Assembly: GCF_022370635.2 (NCBI RefSeq) | Contig: NZ_CP092362.2 | Coordinates: 5,332,001 to 5,396,000, forward strand | DNA: 64,000 nucleotides | DNA from: Mycolicibacterium crocinum | Lineage (GTDB): Bacteria; Actinomycetota; Actinomycetes; Mycobacteriales; Mycobacteriaceae | Direction: 5' to 3' | Part shown: piece by piece, positions 25,103 through 33,957 of the stretch | Numbering within the stretch: position 1 is the stretch's first letter | Layout of the letters: each line of letters starts with the position of its first letter | The notes under the pieces: model-generated | Told to the model about the DNA's origin: nothing | Database searches by the model: none | What the model saw: only the letters and a program-made list of their open reading frames with translations | Made by a program: the position numbers and the translations under genes

Positions 25103-26064
25103 TCGGCCGGCTCCCATGCGTAGTTGGTCCATGCCGGCCCGACGTCGTTGGCCGGAAAGTCGATATACATTGCGCGGACCGGCATTCCGATCTTCACGGT
25201 CGAGGGGTCGACGTTGCGCAGCTCGCCGAGCATCCGCACACCCTCCTCGAGTTCGACGAGGGCGATGACGAACGGCAGGGTGCGACCGGGCACCTTCGGC
25301 GCATGGTGTACCACGAAGCTGAAGACGGTGCCGTTGCCGCCGGCGACGACGTAGTCGGTCTCCTGCTCCTTGTCGAGCCACAGCGCAGGCACCGGCGGAT
25401 GCACCAGCGTGCCGTCCCCGCGTTTCTGGATGCGCAGTTCGTGCGCGTTGACGCCGTCCCAGAAGAACTTGGTGTCCTTCGACGACGCCGGGCGCATGGC
25501 GGAGTCGGCATCGAGATCGTCCGGGACCGATGACGGGGTCGCCTCGGCCTTATCGGCCGGAATGAACTTCATGATGCGCCACATCATTTCGGCGACATCC
25601 TCGTCACCGACCGACCAGGTGATGGTCTGGGTGATGAAGAACGCCTCGCCCAGCGCGGTCTGCTTGGGGCCGACGACGTCGGTCAGCTCCGCGGCGACGC
25701 TCACCTCTTCACCGGGCCGCAGGTAGCGGTGGTAGGTCTGCTCGCAGTTGGTCGCGACCACACCGATATAGCCTGCGTCGTCGAACAATTCGATGATCTT
25801 GCCGAGCGGGTCGTCATCGGGGCGAACGCCACCGAGACCCATCATCGTCCATACCTGGATCATCGCCGGCGGTGCGACGAGCCCGGGGTGCCCGGCCTCC
25901 TTGGCGGCGGCCTCGTCGACGTAGATCGGGTTCTTGTCGCCGATCGCGTCGAGCCAGTGGTCGATCATCGGCTGGTTCACCGGATGCCGGCCTACCCGCG
26001 GCTTGCTCTTGCCTTCGGCCTTGACCCGCTCAGCGGCCGCCTTGATGTCGTCGACTGCGCTCAC
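25099..26064 (-). CDS. chsH2: ChsH2: MaoC-like plus DUF35 subunit
   Basis: A 321-residue two-domain protein (Rv3542c). Residues about 1-165 are a hot-dog domain (NPIYVDEAAAKEAGHPGLVAPP). Residues about 195-315 are DUF35 (FFWDGVNAHELRIQKRGDGT, GKLRNVDP-like turn, VKIGMPVRAMYIDF). No cysteine knuckles are present in the ribbon part. The first domain pairs with ChsH1 and the second binds and activates Ltp2, so hydration and aldol cleavage are coupled. Overlaps at both ends. Confidence 0.93.
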   Translation of the reverse strand: MSAVDDIKAAAERVKAEGKSKPRVGRHPVNQPMIDHWLDAIGDKNPIYVDEAAAKEAGHPGLVAPPAMIQVWTMMGLGGVRPDDDPLGKIIELFDDAGYIGVVATNCEQTYHRYLRPGEEVSVAAELTDVVGPKQTALGEAFFITQTITWSVGDEDVAEMMWRIMKFIPADKAEATPSSVPDDLDADSAMRPASSKDTKFFWDGVNAHELRIQKRGDGTLVHPPVPALWLDKEQETDYVVAGGNGTVFSFVVHHAPKVPGRTLPFVIALVELEEGVRMLGELRNVDPSTVKIGMPVRAMYIDFPANDVGPAWTNYAWEPAE

Positions 26065-27224
26065 CGCGGAACCCTCGGCACCTTCAGACCAGCAGCCGCG
26101 ATCATCTCTCGCATCACCTCGTTCACTCCGCCACCGAACGTGATCACCAGATTGCGCTTGGTCTGGCTGTCCAGCCAGTCCAGCAGCTCCGCAGTATCCG
26201 GATCAGCCGGATTGCCGTGCGTACCAACGATTTCCTCGGCCAGCCGGCCCGCATACTGGATGCGCTCGGTACCGAAGACCTTGGTGGCTGCCGCGTCGGC
26301 GACGTCGATGTCCTCCCCCGACGCCGCAACCTGCCAGTTGAGCAGCTCGTTGATGCGCCACATGGCCTTGAGCTCGCCCAGCGAACGCTTCACGTCCGGA
26401 TGATCGAGTGGGGTGTCGCCGTTGCTGCCGGGCTTGGATGCCCACTCATGCACCTTGTCGTAGAGCGCCGCGAACCGTCCGGCCGGTCCGAGCATGACCC
26501 GCTCGTTGTTGAGCTGGGTGGTGATCAGCCGCCAGCCGCCGTTCTCCTCGCCGACGAGCATGTCGGCGGGCACCCGCACGTCGTTGTAGTACGTGGCGTT
26601 GGTGTGGTGGGCGCCGTCGGACAGGATCACCGGCGTCCAGGAGTAGCCCGGATCCTTGGTGTCGACGATGAGGATCGAAATACCCTTGTGCTTCACGGCT
26701 TCCGGATCGGTGCGGCAGGCCAGCCAGACGTAGTCGGCGTCGTGCCCGCCGGTAGTCCACATCTTCTGCCCGTTGACGATGTATTCGTCGCCCTGCTTGA
26801 CCGCCGACGTCCGCAGCGAGGCCAGGTCGGTACCCGCCTCGGGCTCGCTGTAGCCGATGGCGAAGTGCACTTCACCAGCCAGGATCGCGGGCAGGAACTT
26901 CTTCTTCTGCGCCTCGGTTCCGTACTGCTGCAGCGTGGGTCCGACGGTCTGCAGCGTCACCGCGGGCAGCGGCACGTCAGCACGCTGCGCCTCGTTGACG
27001 AAGATCGACTGTTCGATCGGGCCGTAGCCCAGACCGCCGTACTCCTTGGGCCAGCCGACACCGAGTTTGTTGTCGGAACCCATTCGCTTGATGATCGCCC
27101 GGTAGGCCTCGTTGTGCCGGTCGGACTCCATCGCCTGAGCTTCCTCAGGCGAGATGAGATTCGAAAAGTATTCCCGCAGTTCGGCTTGCAGCTGCTTCTG
27201 CTCGGGAGTCAGCTCGATGAACAT
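26061..27224 (-). CDS. chsE2: Acyl-CoA dehydrogenase ChsE2 (FadE29)
   Basis: A 387-residue flavoenzyme subunit with the ACAD signatures AIGYSEPEAGTDLASLRT and WTTGGHDADYVW. The C-terminus (GTERIQYAGRLAEEIVG, FGGGVNEVMREMIA) matches Rv3543c. With ChsE1 it forms an alpha2beta2 dehydrogenase specific for the shortened 3-carbon steroid side chain. It starts directly after the stop of the chsE1 gene on the complementary side (TAA then ATG order reversed: chsE1 lies upstream). Confidence 0.93.
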   Translation of the reverse strand: MFIELTPEQKQLQAELREYFSNLISPEEAQAMESDRHNEAYRAIIKRMGSDNKLGVGWPKEYGGLGYGPIEQSIFVNEAQRADVPLPAVTLQTVGPTLQQYGTEAQKKKFLPAILAGEVHFAIGYSEPEAGTDLASLRTSAVKQGDEYIVNGQKMWTTGGHDADYVWLACRTDPEAVKHKGISILIVDTKDPGYSWTPVILSDGAHHTNATYYNDVRVPADMLVGEENGGWRLITTQLNNERVMLGPAGRFAALYDKVHEWASKPGSNGDTPLDHPDVKRSLGELKAMWRINELLNWQVAASGEDIDVADAAATKVFGTERIQYAGRLAEEIVGTHGNPADPDTAELLDWLDSQTKRNLVITFGGGVNEVMREMIAAAGLKVPRVPR

Positions 27225-28232
27225 TTACGCTCCCACCAGTTCGAGGCGGTGTGCCTTGCCACCCAAGAACCGGGTCAGGTCCTTGATCGAGGAGTAGTAG
27301 CGGTGCATCGGATAGGTGATGTCCATACCCATCCCACCGTGCAGATGGTGACACAGTTGCATGGCCGGCGGGGCCTGCGATGTCACCCAATAACCAAGGA
27401 CGTCAAGATCTTCGGTTGCATCCCGCCCTTCGGACAGCAACCAGGCAGCCGACGTGGCCGCCAATGTGATTGTCCGCGAGGCAATGTAGATCTCGGCGAG
27501 CTGCGCGGCGACGGTCTGAAAGGTCGACAACGGCTTGCCGAACTGGTGCCGGTTGGCGACGTAGTCCGCGGTGAGCCGCAGCGCTCCGGCCACCAGCCCG
27601 GCCGCGTAAGCACCGACCGCCGCCACCACCAGCTGGTTGATCCGTCGCACGGAATCGTTGCCGCCCAACACATCCGCATCGGCGACCGGGGTGTCGGCGA
27701 AGGTGACGACATACTCGTCGGAGTGATTCGACGTGGGCGTCTTGGTCAACGAAACACCATCGGCCTTGGGCGACACCACGACCACGCCGCTGTCGGTGCT
27801 GACGACGAGCCACTCGGCCTGCTCCGCATACGGGACGCCGACCTTGGTGCCGTTCAGCTTGCCGCCGGCGAGCCGCGTCGCGGGCCGTTCGGGCAGCGAA
27901 TGCCCCGGCTCGTTCAGGGCCGCGGTCAGCACCGCACCCTTGGCCACACCGGCCAGGTAGCGATCCTGCTGCTCATCGGAAGCCAAGTCCAGCAGCGGAA
28001 GCAGACCCAGACCCAGCGTCGCGAACGCGGGACTGACATTGCCGAATCTGCCGATCTGGGTGAGCGCCGCGGTGATCTCGGCCAGCCCGAGACCGTCACC
28101 ACCGAGCCGCTCCGGGACGCCGAACGCCACGATGCCGCCGGAGACCAACGCGTCCCAGGTGTTGTCCCGCTCGAGTGCGGACGTCACCACATCGGTGACA
28201 GCCTGCTGCCCTTCGTCCGGACTGAAGTCCAC
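27225..28232 (-). CDS. chsE1: Acyl-CoA dehydrogenase ChsE1 (FadE28)
   Basis: A 335-residue ACAD-like subunit (Rv3544c), shorter than ChsE2, with the ACAD helical domain AAGLVAGALRLTADYVANR and a C-terminal HLHGGMGMDITYPMHRYYS. It lacks a full set of FAD contacts on its own, as expected for a heteromer partner. AAGGAGG lies 6-7 bases before the ATG. Confidence 0.92.
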   Translation of the reverse strand: MDFSPDEGQQAVTDVVTSALERDNTWDALVSGGIVAFGVPERLGGDGLGLAEITAALTQIGRFGNVSPAFATLGLGLLPLLDLASDEQQDRYLAGVAKGAVLTAALNEPGHSLPERPATRLAGGKLNGTKVGVPYAEQAEWLVVSTDSGVVVVSPKADGVSLTKTPTSNHSDEYVVTFADTPVADADVLGGNDSVRRINQLVVAAVGAYAAGLVAGALRLTADYVANRHQFGKPLSTFQTVAAQLAEIYIASRTITLAATSAAWLLSEGRDATEDLDVLGYWVTSQAPPAMQLCHHLHGGMGMDITYPMHRYYSSIKDLTRFLGGKAHRLELVGA

Positions 28233-28265
28233 GAAGAATCCTCCTTGATTCCGACTGCGAAATGC

Positions 28266-29510
28266 TTAAGCCGAGGCTCCGGTGTAGTCGACCTGCCAGT
28301 GCTTGATTGCGTTGAGCCACCCCGAACGTAGCCGCTGAGGCGTGCCGGCCGAGGTGAGATCGGGCATGTGGTCAGCAACCGCGTTGAAGATCAGGTTGAT
28401 CGTCATCTTGGCCAGGTTGGCACCGACGCAGTAGTGCACCCCGGTGCCGCCGAAGCCCACGTGCGGGTTCGGGTTGCGCAGGATGTTGAACGTGTAGGGA
28501 TCCTCGAAGACGTCCTCGTCGAAGTTCGCCGAGCGGTAGAACATCACCACTCGCTGGTCCTTCTTGATCTGCACGCCACCGAGCTCGACGTCCTCGCCCG
28601 CGGTGCGCTGGAACGCGGTGACCGGGGTGGCCCACCGGACGATCTCGTCGGCCGCGGTCTCCGGGCGCTCCTTCTTGTACAGCTCCCACTGGTCGGGGTT
28701 GTTGGCGAAGGCGATCATGCCGTGGGTGATCGAGTTGCGGGTGGTCTCATTGCCTGCCACCGCCAGCATCATCACGAAGAAGCCGAACTCGTCGTCGGAG
28801 AGCTTCTCGCCGTCGATGTCGGCGTTGATCAGCGCGGTGACGATGTCGTTGCCGGGGTTCTTACCCTTCACCTCGGCCATGTGCATGGCGTAGGCGAGCA
28901 CCTCCATCGACGACTGCTTGGGGTCGACGTCGAACTCCTCGTCACTGTTGCCGGTCATCTCGTTCGACCAGCGGAACAGCTTGTCGCGATCCTCTTGGGG
29001 CACACCCAGCAAATCGGCGATCGCCTGCAACGGCAGTTCGCACGCCACCTGCTCGACGAAGTCACCGCTGCCGTGGGCGGCGGCCTCCTTGGCGATGATC
29101 TGGGCGCGCCGATTGAGTTCGTCGCGCAACGCACCGATGGCCCGCGGGGTGAACCCCTTGGAGATGATCCGGCGCAACCGGTCGTGGTATTCGCCGTCCA
29201 TGTTGAGCATGACGACCTTCTGCAGGTCGATGTCCTCGCGCGCCATCTCGTCCGGGAACTGCGGGATCGCGGTGTTGGGCGAGCTGAGGAAGACGTCGTT
29301 GCGGCGTGAGACCTCTTTGACGTCCTTGTGCTTGGTGACGACCCAGTAGCCGCCGTCGTTGAAACCGCCCTTGCCGATAGCCTGTTCACACCACCAAATC
29401 GGCGCGACCTTGCGCAGCTCGGCGAGCTCCTCGACCGGCAGCCGCTCGACACAGAGGTCGGGATCCAGGAAGTCGAAGCCGGACGGGATGTTGGGGGTTG
29501 GCATGCTCAT
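28266..29510 (-). CDS. cyp125: Steroid C26/C27 monooxygenase CYP125
   Basis: A 414-residue cytochrome P450 (Rv3545c). The I-helix is AVAGNETTRN, the ExxR is in RPETAADEIVR (preceded by K-E), and the haem loop FGGTGVHYCVGANLA carries the thiolate Cys. It oxidises the terminal methyl of cholesterol or cholestenone to the acid, which commits the side chain to beta-oxidation. ATG at 29510 with GAGGAG upstream is chosen; ATG at 29504 is possible. The KstR operator ends 11 bases upstream. It is first gene of the side-chain operon. Confidence 0.95.
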   Translation of the reverse strand: MSMPTPNIPSGFDFLDPDLCVERLPVEELAELRKVAPIWWCEQAIGKGGFNDGGYWVVTKHKDVKEVSRRNDVFLSSPNTAIPQFPDEMAREDIDLQKVVMLNMDGEYHDRLRRIISKGFTPRAIGALRDELNRRAQIIAKEAAAHGSGDFVEQVACELPLQAIADLLGVPQEDRDKLFRWSNEMTGNSDEEFDVDPKQSSMEVLAYAMHMAEVKGKNPGNDIVTALINADIDGEKLSDDEFGFFVMMLAVAGNETTRNSITHGMIAFANNPDQWELYKKERPETAADEIVRWATPVTAFQRTAGEDVELGGVQIKKDQRVVMFYRSANFDEDVFEDPYTFNILRNPNPHVGFGGTGVHYCVGANLAKMTINLIFNAVADHMPDLTSAGTPQRLRSGWLNAIKHWQVDYTGASA

Positions 29511-29521
29511 GCGCTCCTCAA

Positions 29522-29535
29522 TATGACGTGTTCTA
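29522..29535. promoter_or_regulatory. KstR operator before cyp125
   Basis: TATGACGTGTTCTA has a strong right half. It lies 11 bases from the cyp125 start and should control the whole cyp125-ltp2 operon. Confidence 0.75.
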
Positions 29536-29600
29536 GTGCCAGTAAAACATGCCTTCACCGCAGACAAAAGGCGCAAAAGCATCCTCGCTTGTCAGAGTAA

Positions 29601-29614
29601 TGAAACGTGTTCTA
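29601..29614. promoter_or_regulatory. KstR operator before fadA5
   Basis: TGAAACGTGTTCTA lies 10 bases before the fadA5 ATG and 65 bases from the operator for cyp125. Each divergent gene therefore has its own site, with the same half exact in both. Confidence 0.78.
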
Positions 29615-29624
29615 GCCTGACCCC

Positions 29625-30788
29625 ATGGGTAATCCTGTCATCGTCGAAGCCACCCGCAGCCCCATCGGAAAGCGCGGCGGCTGGCTGTCCGGTCTGCATG
29701 CGACCGAATTGTTGGGGGCCGTCCAGAAGGCCGTGATCGAGAAGGCCGGTATCGACGCCAACGAGGTCGAGCAGGCCATCGGCGGTTGCGTCACCCAGTA
29801 CGGCGAGCAGTCCAACAACATCACCCGCGTCGCGTGGCTGACCGCGGGCCTGCCGGAGCAGATCGGCGCGACCACCGTCGACTGCCAGTGCGGCAGCGCC
29901 CAGCAGGCCAACCATCTGATCGCCGGCCTGATCGCCACCGGTGCCATCGACGTCGGCATTGCCTGCGGTATCGAGGCGATGAGCCGCGTCGGCCTCGGCG
30001 CCAACGCCGGCCCGGACCGCTCGCTGATCCGCGCGGCGTCGTGGGACATCGACATGCCCGACCAGTTCACCGCCGCCGAGCGAATCGCCAAGCGCCGCGG
30101 TATCACCCGCGAGGACCTCGACCATCTGGGCTTCCTGTCCCAGCAACGAGCCAAGCGGGCCTGGGACGAGCACCGCTTCGACCGCGAGATCTCCCCGATC
30201 GAGGCGCCGGTGCTCGACGAGAACAAGCGGCCCACCGAAGAGCGGCACATGGTCACCCGCGACCAGGGCCTGCGCGACACCACGATGGAGGCCCTGGCCG
30301 GCCTCAAGCCGGTGATGGAAGGTGCCATGCACACTGCGGGCACCTCGTCGCAGATTTCCGACGGCGCCGCGGCGGTGCTGTGGATGGACGAAGACAAGGC
30401 GCGCGCGCTGGGTCTCAAGCCGCGGGCGCGGATCATCAGCCAGGCTCTCGTCGGCGCCGAGCCGTACTACCACCTCGACGGCCCGGTGCAGTCCACTGCG
30501 CGGGTGCTGGAGAAGGCCGGTATGAAGCTGGGTGACATCGACCTGGTGGAGATCAACGAGGCGTTCGCGTCGGTCGTGTTGAGCTGGGCGCAGGTCCACG
30601 AGGCCGATATGGACAAGGTGAACGTCAACGGCGGTGCGATCGCGCTGGGCCACCCCGTCGGCAGCACCGGCAGCCGGTTGATCACCACCGCGCTGCACGA
30701 GCTGGAGCGCACCGATCAGAGCACGGCCCTGATCACGATGTGTGCCGGCGGCGCGCTGTCGACCGGCACCATCATCGAGCGGATCTAG
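29625..30788 (+). CDS. fadA5: Side-chain thiolase FadA5
   Basis: A 387-residue thiolase (Rv3546). The nucleophile Cys is in VDCQCGSAQQ near residue 90, with NEAFA, GHPVGSTG and the second catalytic Cys in MCAGGALS. It thiolyses the 3-keto-steroid side-chain CoA esters, releasing acetyl-CoA or propionyl-CoA. The operator is so close that the leader must be very short. The next gene starts on its stop codon. Confidence 0.95.
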   Translation: MGNPVIVEATRSPIGKRGGWLSGLHATELLGAVQKAVIEKAGIDANEVEQAIGGCVTQYGEQSNNITRVAWLTAGLPEQIGATTVDCQCGSAQQANHLIAGLIATGAIDVGIACGIEAMSRVGLGANAGPDRSLIRAASWDIDMPDQFTAAERIAKRRGITREDLDHLGFLSQQRAKRAWDEHRFDREISPIEAPVLDENKRPTEERHMVTRDQGLRDTTMEALAGLKPVMEGAMHTAGTSSQISDGAAAVLWMDEDKARALGLKPRARIISQALVGAEPYYHLDGPVQSTARVLEKAGMKLGDIDLVEINEAFASVVLSWAQVHEADMDKVNVNGGAIALGHPVGSTGSRLITTALHELERTDQSTALITMCAGGALSTGTIIERI

Positions 30789-31168
30789 TGGCCGCTCCGG
30801 TATCCGACGAGGAACGGATCGCGGCGGCGCGGGCGTATATCGAGGCCCTCGCCAGTCACAAGGCTGACGACGTGCCGTTCGCGCCGGGCTGCACCCGCAT
30901 CGAGTTCGGAGTCAAGACCGGATTCTCCGGAGATCAACTGCGCCGCAGCCTCAATCGCGGCCCGCAGTACCTCGTCATCAAGTCGGTCAGCGAGCCGGAG
31001 TTCACCGTCAACGGCGATGAGGTGCACGCGCGATTCGAACTCCTCACCAAACCGACGCTCGCCGGACGACGAGTCGCCGCACGTATCGACGAGACGTTCC
31101 TGATCCCCGCCGCTGATGGCAAGATCCATCACATTCGGGCGATCGTCCGCCCGTTCATCACGAGCTAG
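30788..31168 (+). CDS. Small NTF2-like protein of unknown function
   Basis: A 126-residue protein. The start GTG at 30788 overlaps the fadA5 stop (TAGTG), so it is translated with fadA5. An N-terminal helix (DEERIAAARAYIEALAS) is followed by a beta-sheet part with GCTRIEFG, ARFELLTKP and IDETFLIPAADGKIHHIRAI, suggesting an NTF2-like cone fold. No motif gives a function. I do not recall a gene at this place in M. tuberculosis (fadA5 is followed by ddn). Confidence 0.65.
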   Translation: MAAPVSDEERIAAARAYIEALASHKADDVPFAPGCTRIEFGVKTGFSGDQLRRSLNRGPQYLVIKSVSEPEFTVNGDEVHARFELLTKPTLAGRRVAARIDETFLIPAADGKIHHIRAIVRPFITS

Positions 31169-31181
31169 CGAGGAGTTCTTC

Positions 31182-31637
31182 TTGCCCAAGCCCCGCCCCA
31201 AGGGCCTCGACACACCGACGACGAAGTTCATCATCAAGTGGATGTCCAAAGGGCAGACCGCGCTGTACAAGGCCAGCAAGGGAAAGATCGGCGGCAGTTT
31301 CCTCGAAGGCGCGCCGGTGGCGCTGCTGACGACGATCGGGCGCAAGAGCGGTGAGCCACGGGTGGCCCCGCTGCTGTTCCTCCGCGAGGGCAATCGCATC
31401 GTGCTGGTGGCGTCCCAGGGCGGCAGCGACAAGCACCCGCTGTGGTACCTCAACCTCAAGGCGAATCCGAAGGTGAAGGTCCAGATCAAGGACGAGGTCC
31501 TCGAACTGACCGCACGCGATGCCACCGAGGCCGAACGTGCCGAGTACTGGCCGAAGATGACCGCCTTCTACAGCGGCTTCGAGGACTACAAGTCCTGGAC
31601 CGACCGGGTCATCCCCATCGTGATTTGCGATCCGTAA
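31182..31637 (+). CDS. ddn: Deazaflavin-dependent nitroreductase-like protein Ddn
   Basis: A 151-residue F420H2-dependent split-barrel protein, the match of Rv3547. Shared blocks are PVALLTTIGRKSGEPRVAPL, WYLNLKANPKV, ELTARDATEAERAEYWP and DRVIPIVICDP. The start is a TTG at 31182, supported by GAGGAG six bases upstream and by the Ddn N-terminus. In M. tuberculosis Ddn activates bicyclic nitroimidazoles, and its physiological role is F420-dependent quinone reduction. A similar reductase role is likely here. Confidence 0.85.
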   Translation: MPKPRPKGLDTPTTKFIIKWMSKGQTALYKASKGKIGGSFLEGAPVALLTTIGRKSGEPRVAPLLFLREGNRIVLVASQGGSDKHPLWYLNLKANPKVKVQIKDEVLELTARDATEAERAEYWPKMTAFYSGFEDYKSWTDRVIPIVICDP

Positions 31638-31656
31638 AGCTGGGCAATTTATTGGC

Positions 31657-32112
31657 GTGAGCCAAGAGTCCCACCCCATCCGCAATTCGAGCCTGCTGGC
31701 GAAAGCCATGAAGTACTTCGCCCGCGCCCACATCGCGGTGTATCGCCGCACCAACGGGAAGGTGGGCTCGAAGCTGCTGTGGTTTCCCGCGGCGCTGCTG
31801 ACGACCACGGGCCGCAAGTCGGGTCAGCCCCGCACCACTGCCACGCTCTATCTGCAGGACGGCGAACGCGTCGTACTGCCCGCGTCCTACGGAGGCCGCG
31901 ACTCCAATCCCGCGTGGTATCTGAACTTAAAGGATGACCCGAAGGTGCGGGTTCAGGTGCGCGATAAGGTCCGGGACATGACCGCGCGGGACGCCACCGA
32001 CGACGAGCGCCGGGTCTACTGGCGTCAGCTGACGCGAATCTACCCGCCGTACAAGGGATATCAGGACGCTGCGGATCGGCGTATCCCGCTGGTGGTGTGC
32101 GAACCGCTGTAG
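31657..32112 (+). CDS. Second Ddn-like F420-dependent protein
   Basis: A 151-residue paralogue of the preceding gene starting GTG at 31657, with PAALLTTTGRKSGQPRTTAT, WYLNLKDDPKV, DMTARDATDDERRVYW and RRIPLVVCEP. The N-terminal tail and the loop after GRKSGQPR differ from the first copy, so substrates probably differ. It follows 19 bases after the first copy, a tandem duplication. No ribosome site is obvious, so it may be coupled to the upstream gene. Confidence 0.82.
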   Translation: MSQESHPIRNSSLLAKAMKYFARAHIAVYRRTNGKVGSKLLWFPAALLTTTGRKSGQPRTTATLYLQDGERVVLPASYGGRDSNPAWYLNLKDDPKVRVQVRDKVRDMTARDATDDERRVYWRQLTRIYPPYKGYQDAADRRIPLVVCEPL

Positions 32113-32122
32113 GGGCCACCTC

Positions 32123-32180
32123 GCCGAGCGTCACCCCAGCGTCACGCTCGGCGTCGAACGTCACGCTGGAGTGACGTTCG
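32123..32180. terminator. Two adjacent hairpins between convergent genes
   Basis: The first has 9-base arms (GCCGAGCGT at 32123-32131, complement at 32144-32152). The second is CGAACGTCAC (32155-32164) with its exact complement at 32171-32180 around a six-base loop. They fill the gap between the Ddn-like gene and the SDR gene and probably terminate both transcripts. No U-tract is present. Confidence 0.65.
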
Positions 32181-32191
32181 CGGCTGAGAAG

Positions 32192-33097
32192 TTAGGCCCC
32201 GAAGACCGGCAGCGGCGTGCGCGACTTCGCGATCAGGTCGCTGACCACCGGCCCGAGTTCGGCGGGATCCCAGCGGGCACCCTTGTCGACGGTTCCGCCG
32301 CGGTTCCAGCCCTCGGCCACCCGGATGATGCCACCCTCGACCTCGAACACCCGACCGGTGACCTCCTTGGACTCCACGCTGCCGAGCCAGACCACCAACG
32401 GCGAGACGTTCTCCGGGGCCATCGCGTCGAAATCGTTGTCCTGCGTGGCCATCATGTCGGCGAACACCGTCTCGGTCATCCGGGTGCGGGCCGACGGCGC
32501 GATCGCATTGACGGTGACGCCGAAGCGGCCCATCTCGGCGGCGGCCACCAGCGTCAGCGCGGCGATACCCGCCTTCGCGGCACTGTAGGTGGCCTGTCCG
32601 ACGCTGCCTTGCAGGCCGGCGCCCGAGCTGGTGTTGATGATGCGGGCGTCAACGGCATTGCCGGCCTTGGACTGTGCGCGCCAGTAGGCACCGGCGTGCT
32701 TCATGGTGGCGAAGTGTCCCTTGAGGTGCACAGCGGTGACGGCGTCGAACTCCTCCTCGGTGGCGTTGACGAACATCCGATCCCGCACGATGCCGGCGTT
32801 GTTCACCAGCACGTCGAGTCCGCCGAAGTTGTCGACCGCCGTCTGGATCAGCGCCTCGGCCTGCGCCCAGTCGGCGACGTTGGAGCCGTTGGCGACGGCT
32901 TCTCCACCGGCAGCGACGATTTCGTCGACGACGCCCTGCGCGGCGCTGCCGCCACCGGCCGGTGAGCCGTCGAGGCCCACGCCGATGTCGTTGACCACGA
33001 CCCGCGCACCTTCAGCGGCGAACGCCAGCGCGTGCGCGCGTCCGATGCCGCCGCCAGCACCGGTGACGATGACCACCCGTCCGTCGAGCAACCCCAT
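32192..33097 (-). CDS. Short-chain dehydrogenase (Rv3548c-like)
   Basis: A 301-residue SDR with TGAGGGIGRAHA at the N-terminus, NNAGIVRD, the catalytic Ser in NTSSGAG and YSAAK. The longer C-terminal extension (RVAEGWNRGGTVDKGARWDP) is typical of multifunctional-enzyme-type 3-hydroxyacyl-CoA dehydrogenases. It probably oxidises a hydroxyacyl-CoA or hydroxysteroid CoA intermediate; the exact one is not known. It is co-directional with the next SDR, 12 bases apart. Confidence 0.85.
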   Translation of the reverse strand: MGLLDGRVVIVTGAGGGIGRAHALAFAAEGARVVVNDIGVGLDGSPAGGGSAAQGVVDEIVAAGGEAVANGSNVADWAQAEALIQTAVDNFGGLDVLVNNAGIVRDRMFVNATEEEFDAVTAVHLKGHFATMKHAGAYWRAQSKAGNAVDARIINTSSGAGLQGSVGQATYSAAKAGIAALTLVAAAEMGRFGVTVNAIAPSARTRMTETVFADMMATQDNDFDAMAPENVSPLVVWLGSVESKEVTGRVFEVEGGIIRVAEGWNRGGTVDKGARWDPAELGPVVSDLIAKSRTPLPVFGA

Positions 33098-33109
33098 TGT
33101 TGTGTCTCC

Positions 33110-33889
33110 TTATTTGATGTCGGCAGTGGTGATCGACAGGTAGTGCGGCGGTTCCCCGCCGCCGTGTACCTCCAATGACGCACCACTGATATAGGACGCC
33201 GCCGGTGAGGCGAGAAATGCTGTGGCCCAACCGATATCCTCGGGTTTGGCCAACCTGCCCAACGGCACGTTTCTGGAGATCGCCGCGATCGAATCGGCGT
33301 CGCCGTAGAAGAGTTCGGATTGCTCGGTTTCCACCATCCCGACGACGACGGAGTTGACGCGAACCTTCGGGGCCCACTCGACCGCGAGGGTGGTCGTCAT
33401 GCTCTCCATGCCGGCCTTGGCCGCCCCGTAGGCGACGGTGCCGGGGGTTGGCCGCCTGCCACTCACGCTGGTGATGTTGATGATCGACCCGCCGGAGTCC
33501 TGGTTCCGCATCACCGCGTTCGCATGCTGCGAAACCGAGAGCGCACCAAGCAGATTGAGCTCGACAATCTTGGTGCTGAACTTCGCCGACGCCTCGGCCG
33601 CGAGCACATAGGGTGAGCCGCCCGCGTTGTTGACGACGACATCGAGGCGGCCGTGGTCGGCGACGATCCCGTCGATAAGTGCCTCGACGGCCTCGTCGTC
33701 GCGGATGTCGCAGGCGCGGAATTCGTACGGCGATCCCTCGACGGGACGGCGCGCGCAGGTGATGACGGTGGCGCCCTGGCCGGCGAAAACGGAGCTGATC
33801 CCGGCGCCGACGCCACGCACGCCCCCGGTCACGAGGACTATTCGGCCGCTCAATTGCAGGTTGATACCGCTGTCAGCCGCTTCGGTCAC
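33110..33889 (-). CDS. Short-chain dehydrogenase (Rv3549c-like)
   Basis: A 259-residue SDR with TGGVRGVGAGI, NNAGGSPYV, the Ser in ITSVSGRR and YGAAK, ending SGASLEVHGGGEPP. The start is GTG at 33889, 15 bases from the KstR2 operator. Being under KstR2 rather than KstR, it should act in ring C/D breakdown. Confidence 0.85.
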   Translation of the reverse strand: MTEAADSGINLQLSGRIVLVTGGVRGVGAGISSVFAGQGATVITCARRPVEGSPYEFRACDIRDDEAVEALIDGIVADHGRLDVVVNNAGGSPYVLAAEASAKFSTKIVELNLLGALSVSQHANAVMRNQDSGGSIINITSVSGRRPTPGTVAYGAAKAGMESMTTTLAVEWAPKVRVNSVVVGMVETEQSELFYGDADSIAAISRNVPLGRLAKPEDIGWATAFLASPAASYISGASLEVHGGGEPPHYLSITTADIK

Positions 33890-33904
33890 TGTGCTAGCGT
33901 ACCA

Positions 33905-33918
33905 AGCAAGTGCTTGCT
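33905..33918. promoter_or_regulatory. KstR2 operator between SDR and echA20
   Basis: AGCAAGTGCTTGCT fits the KstR2 palindrome AnCAAGnnCTTGnT exactly, with fully complementary arms. It lies between the divergent GTG at 33889 and ATG at 33958 and should control the two SDR genes and echA20-ipdABC. Confidence 0.88.
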
Positions 33919-33957
33919 TAGGTATTCACCCCGTCAGGAAGTGGCCCAGGTATCCCG

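Noticed and set aside
26217..28331. 704-codon open frame on the + strand
   Set aside because: It is antisense to chsE2 and chsE1, which are complete and motif-bearing. It shows no domain.
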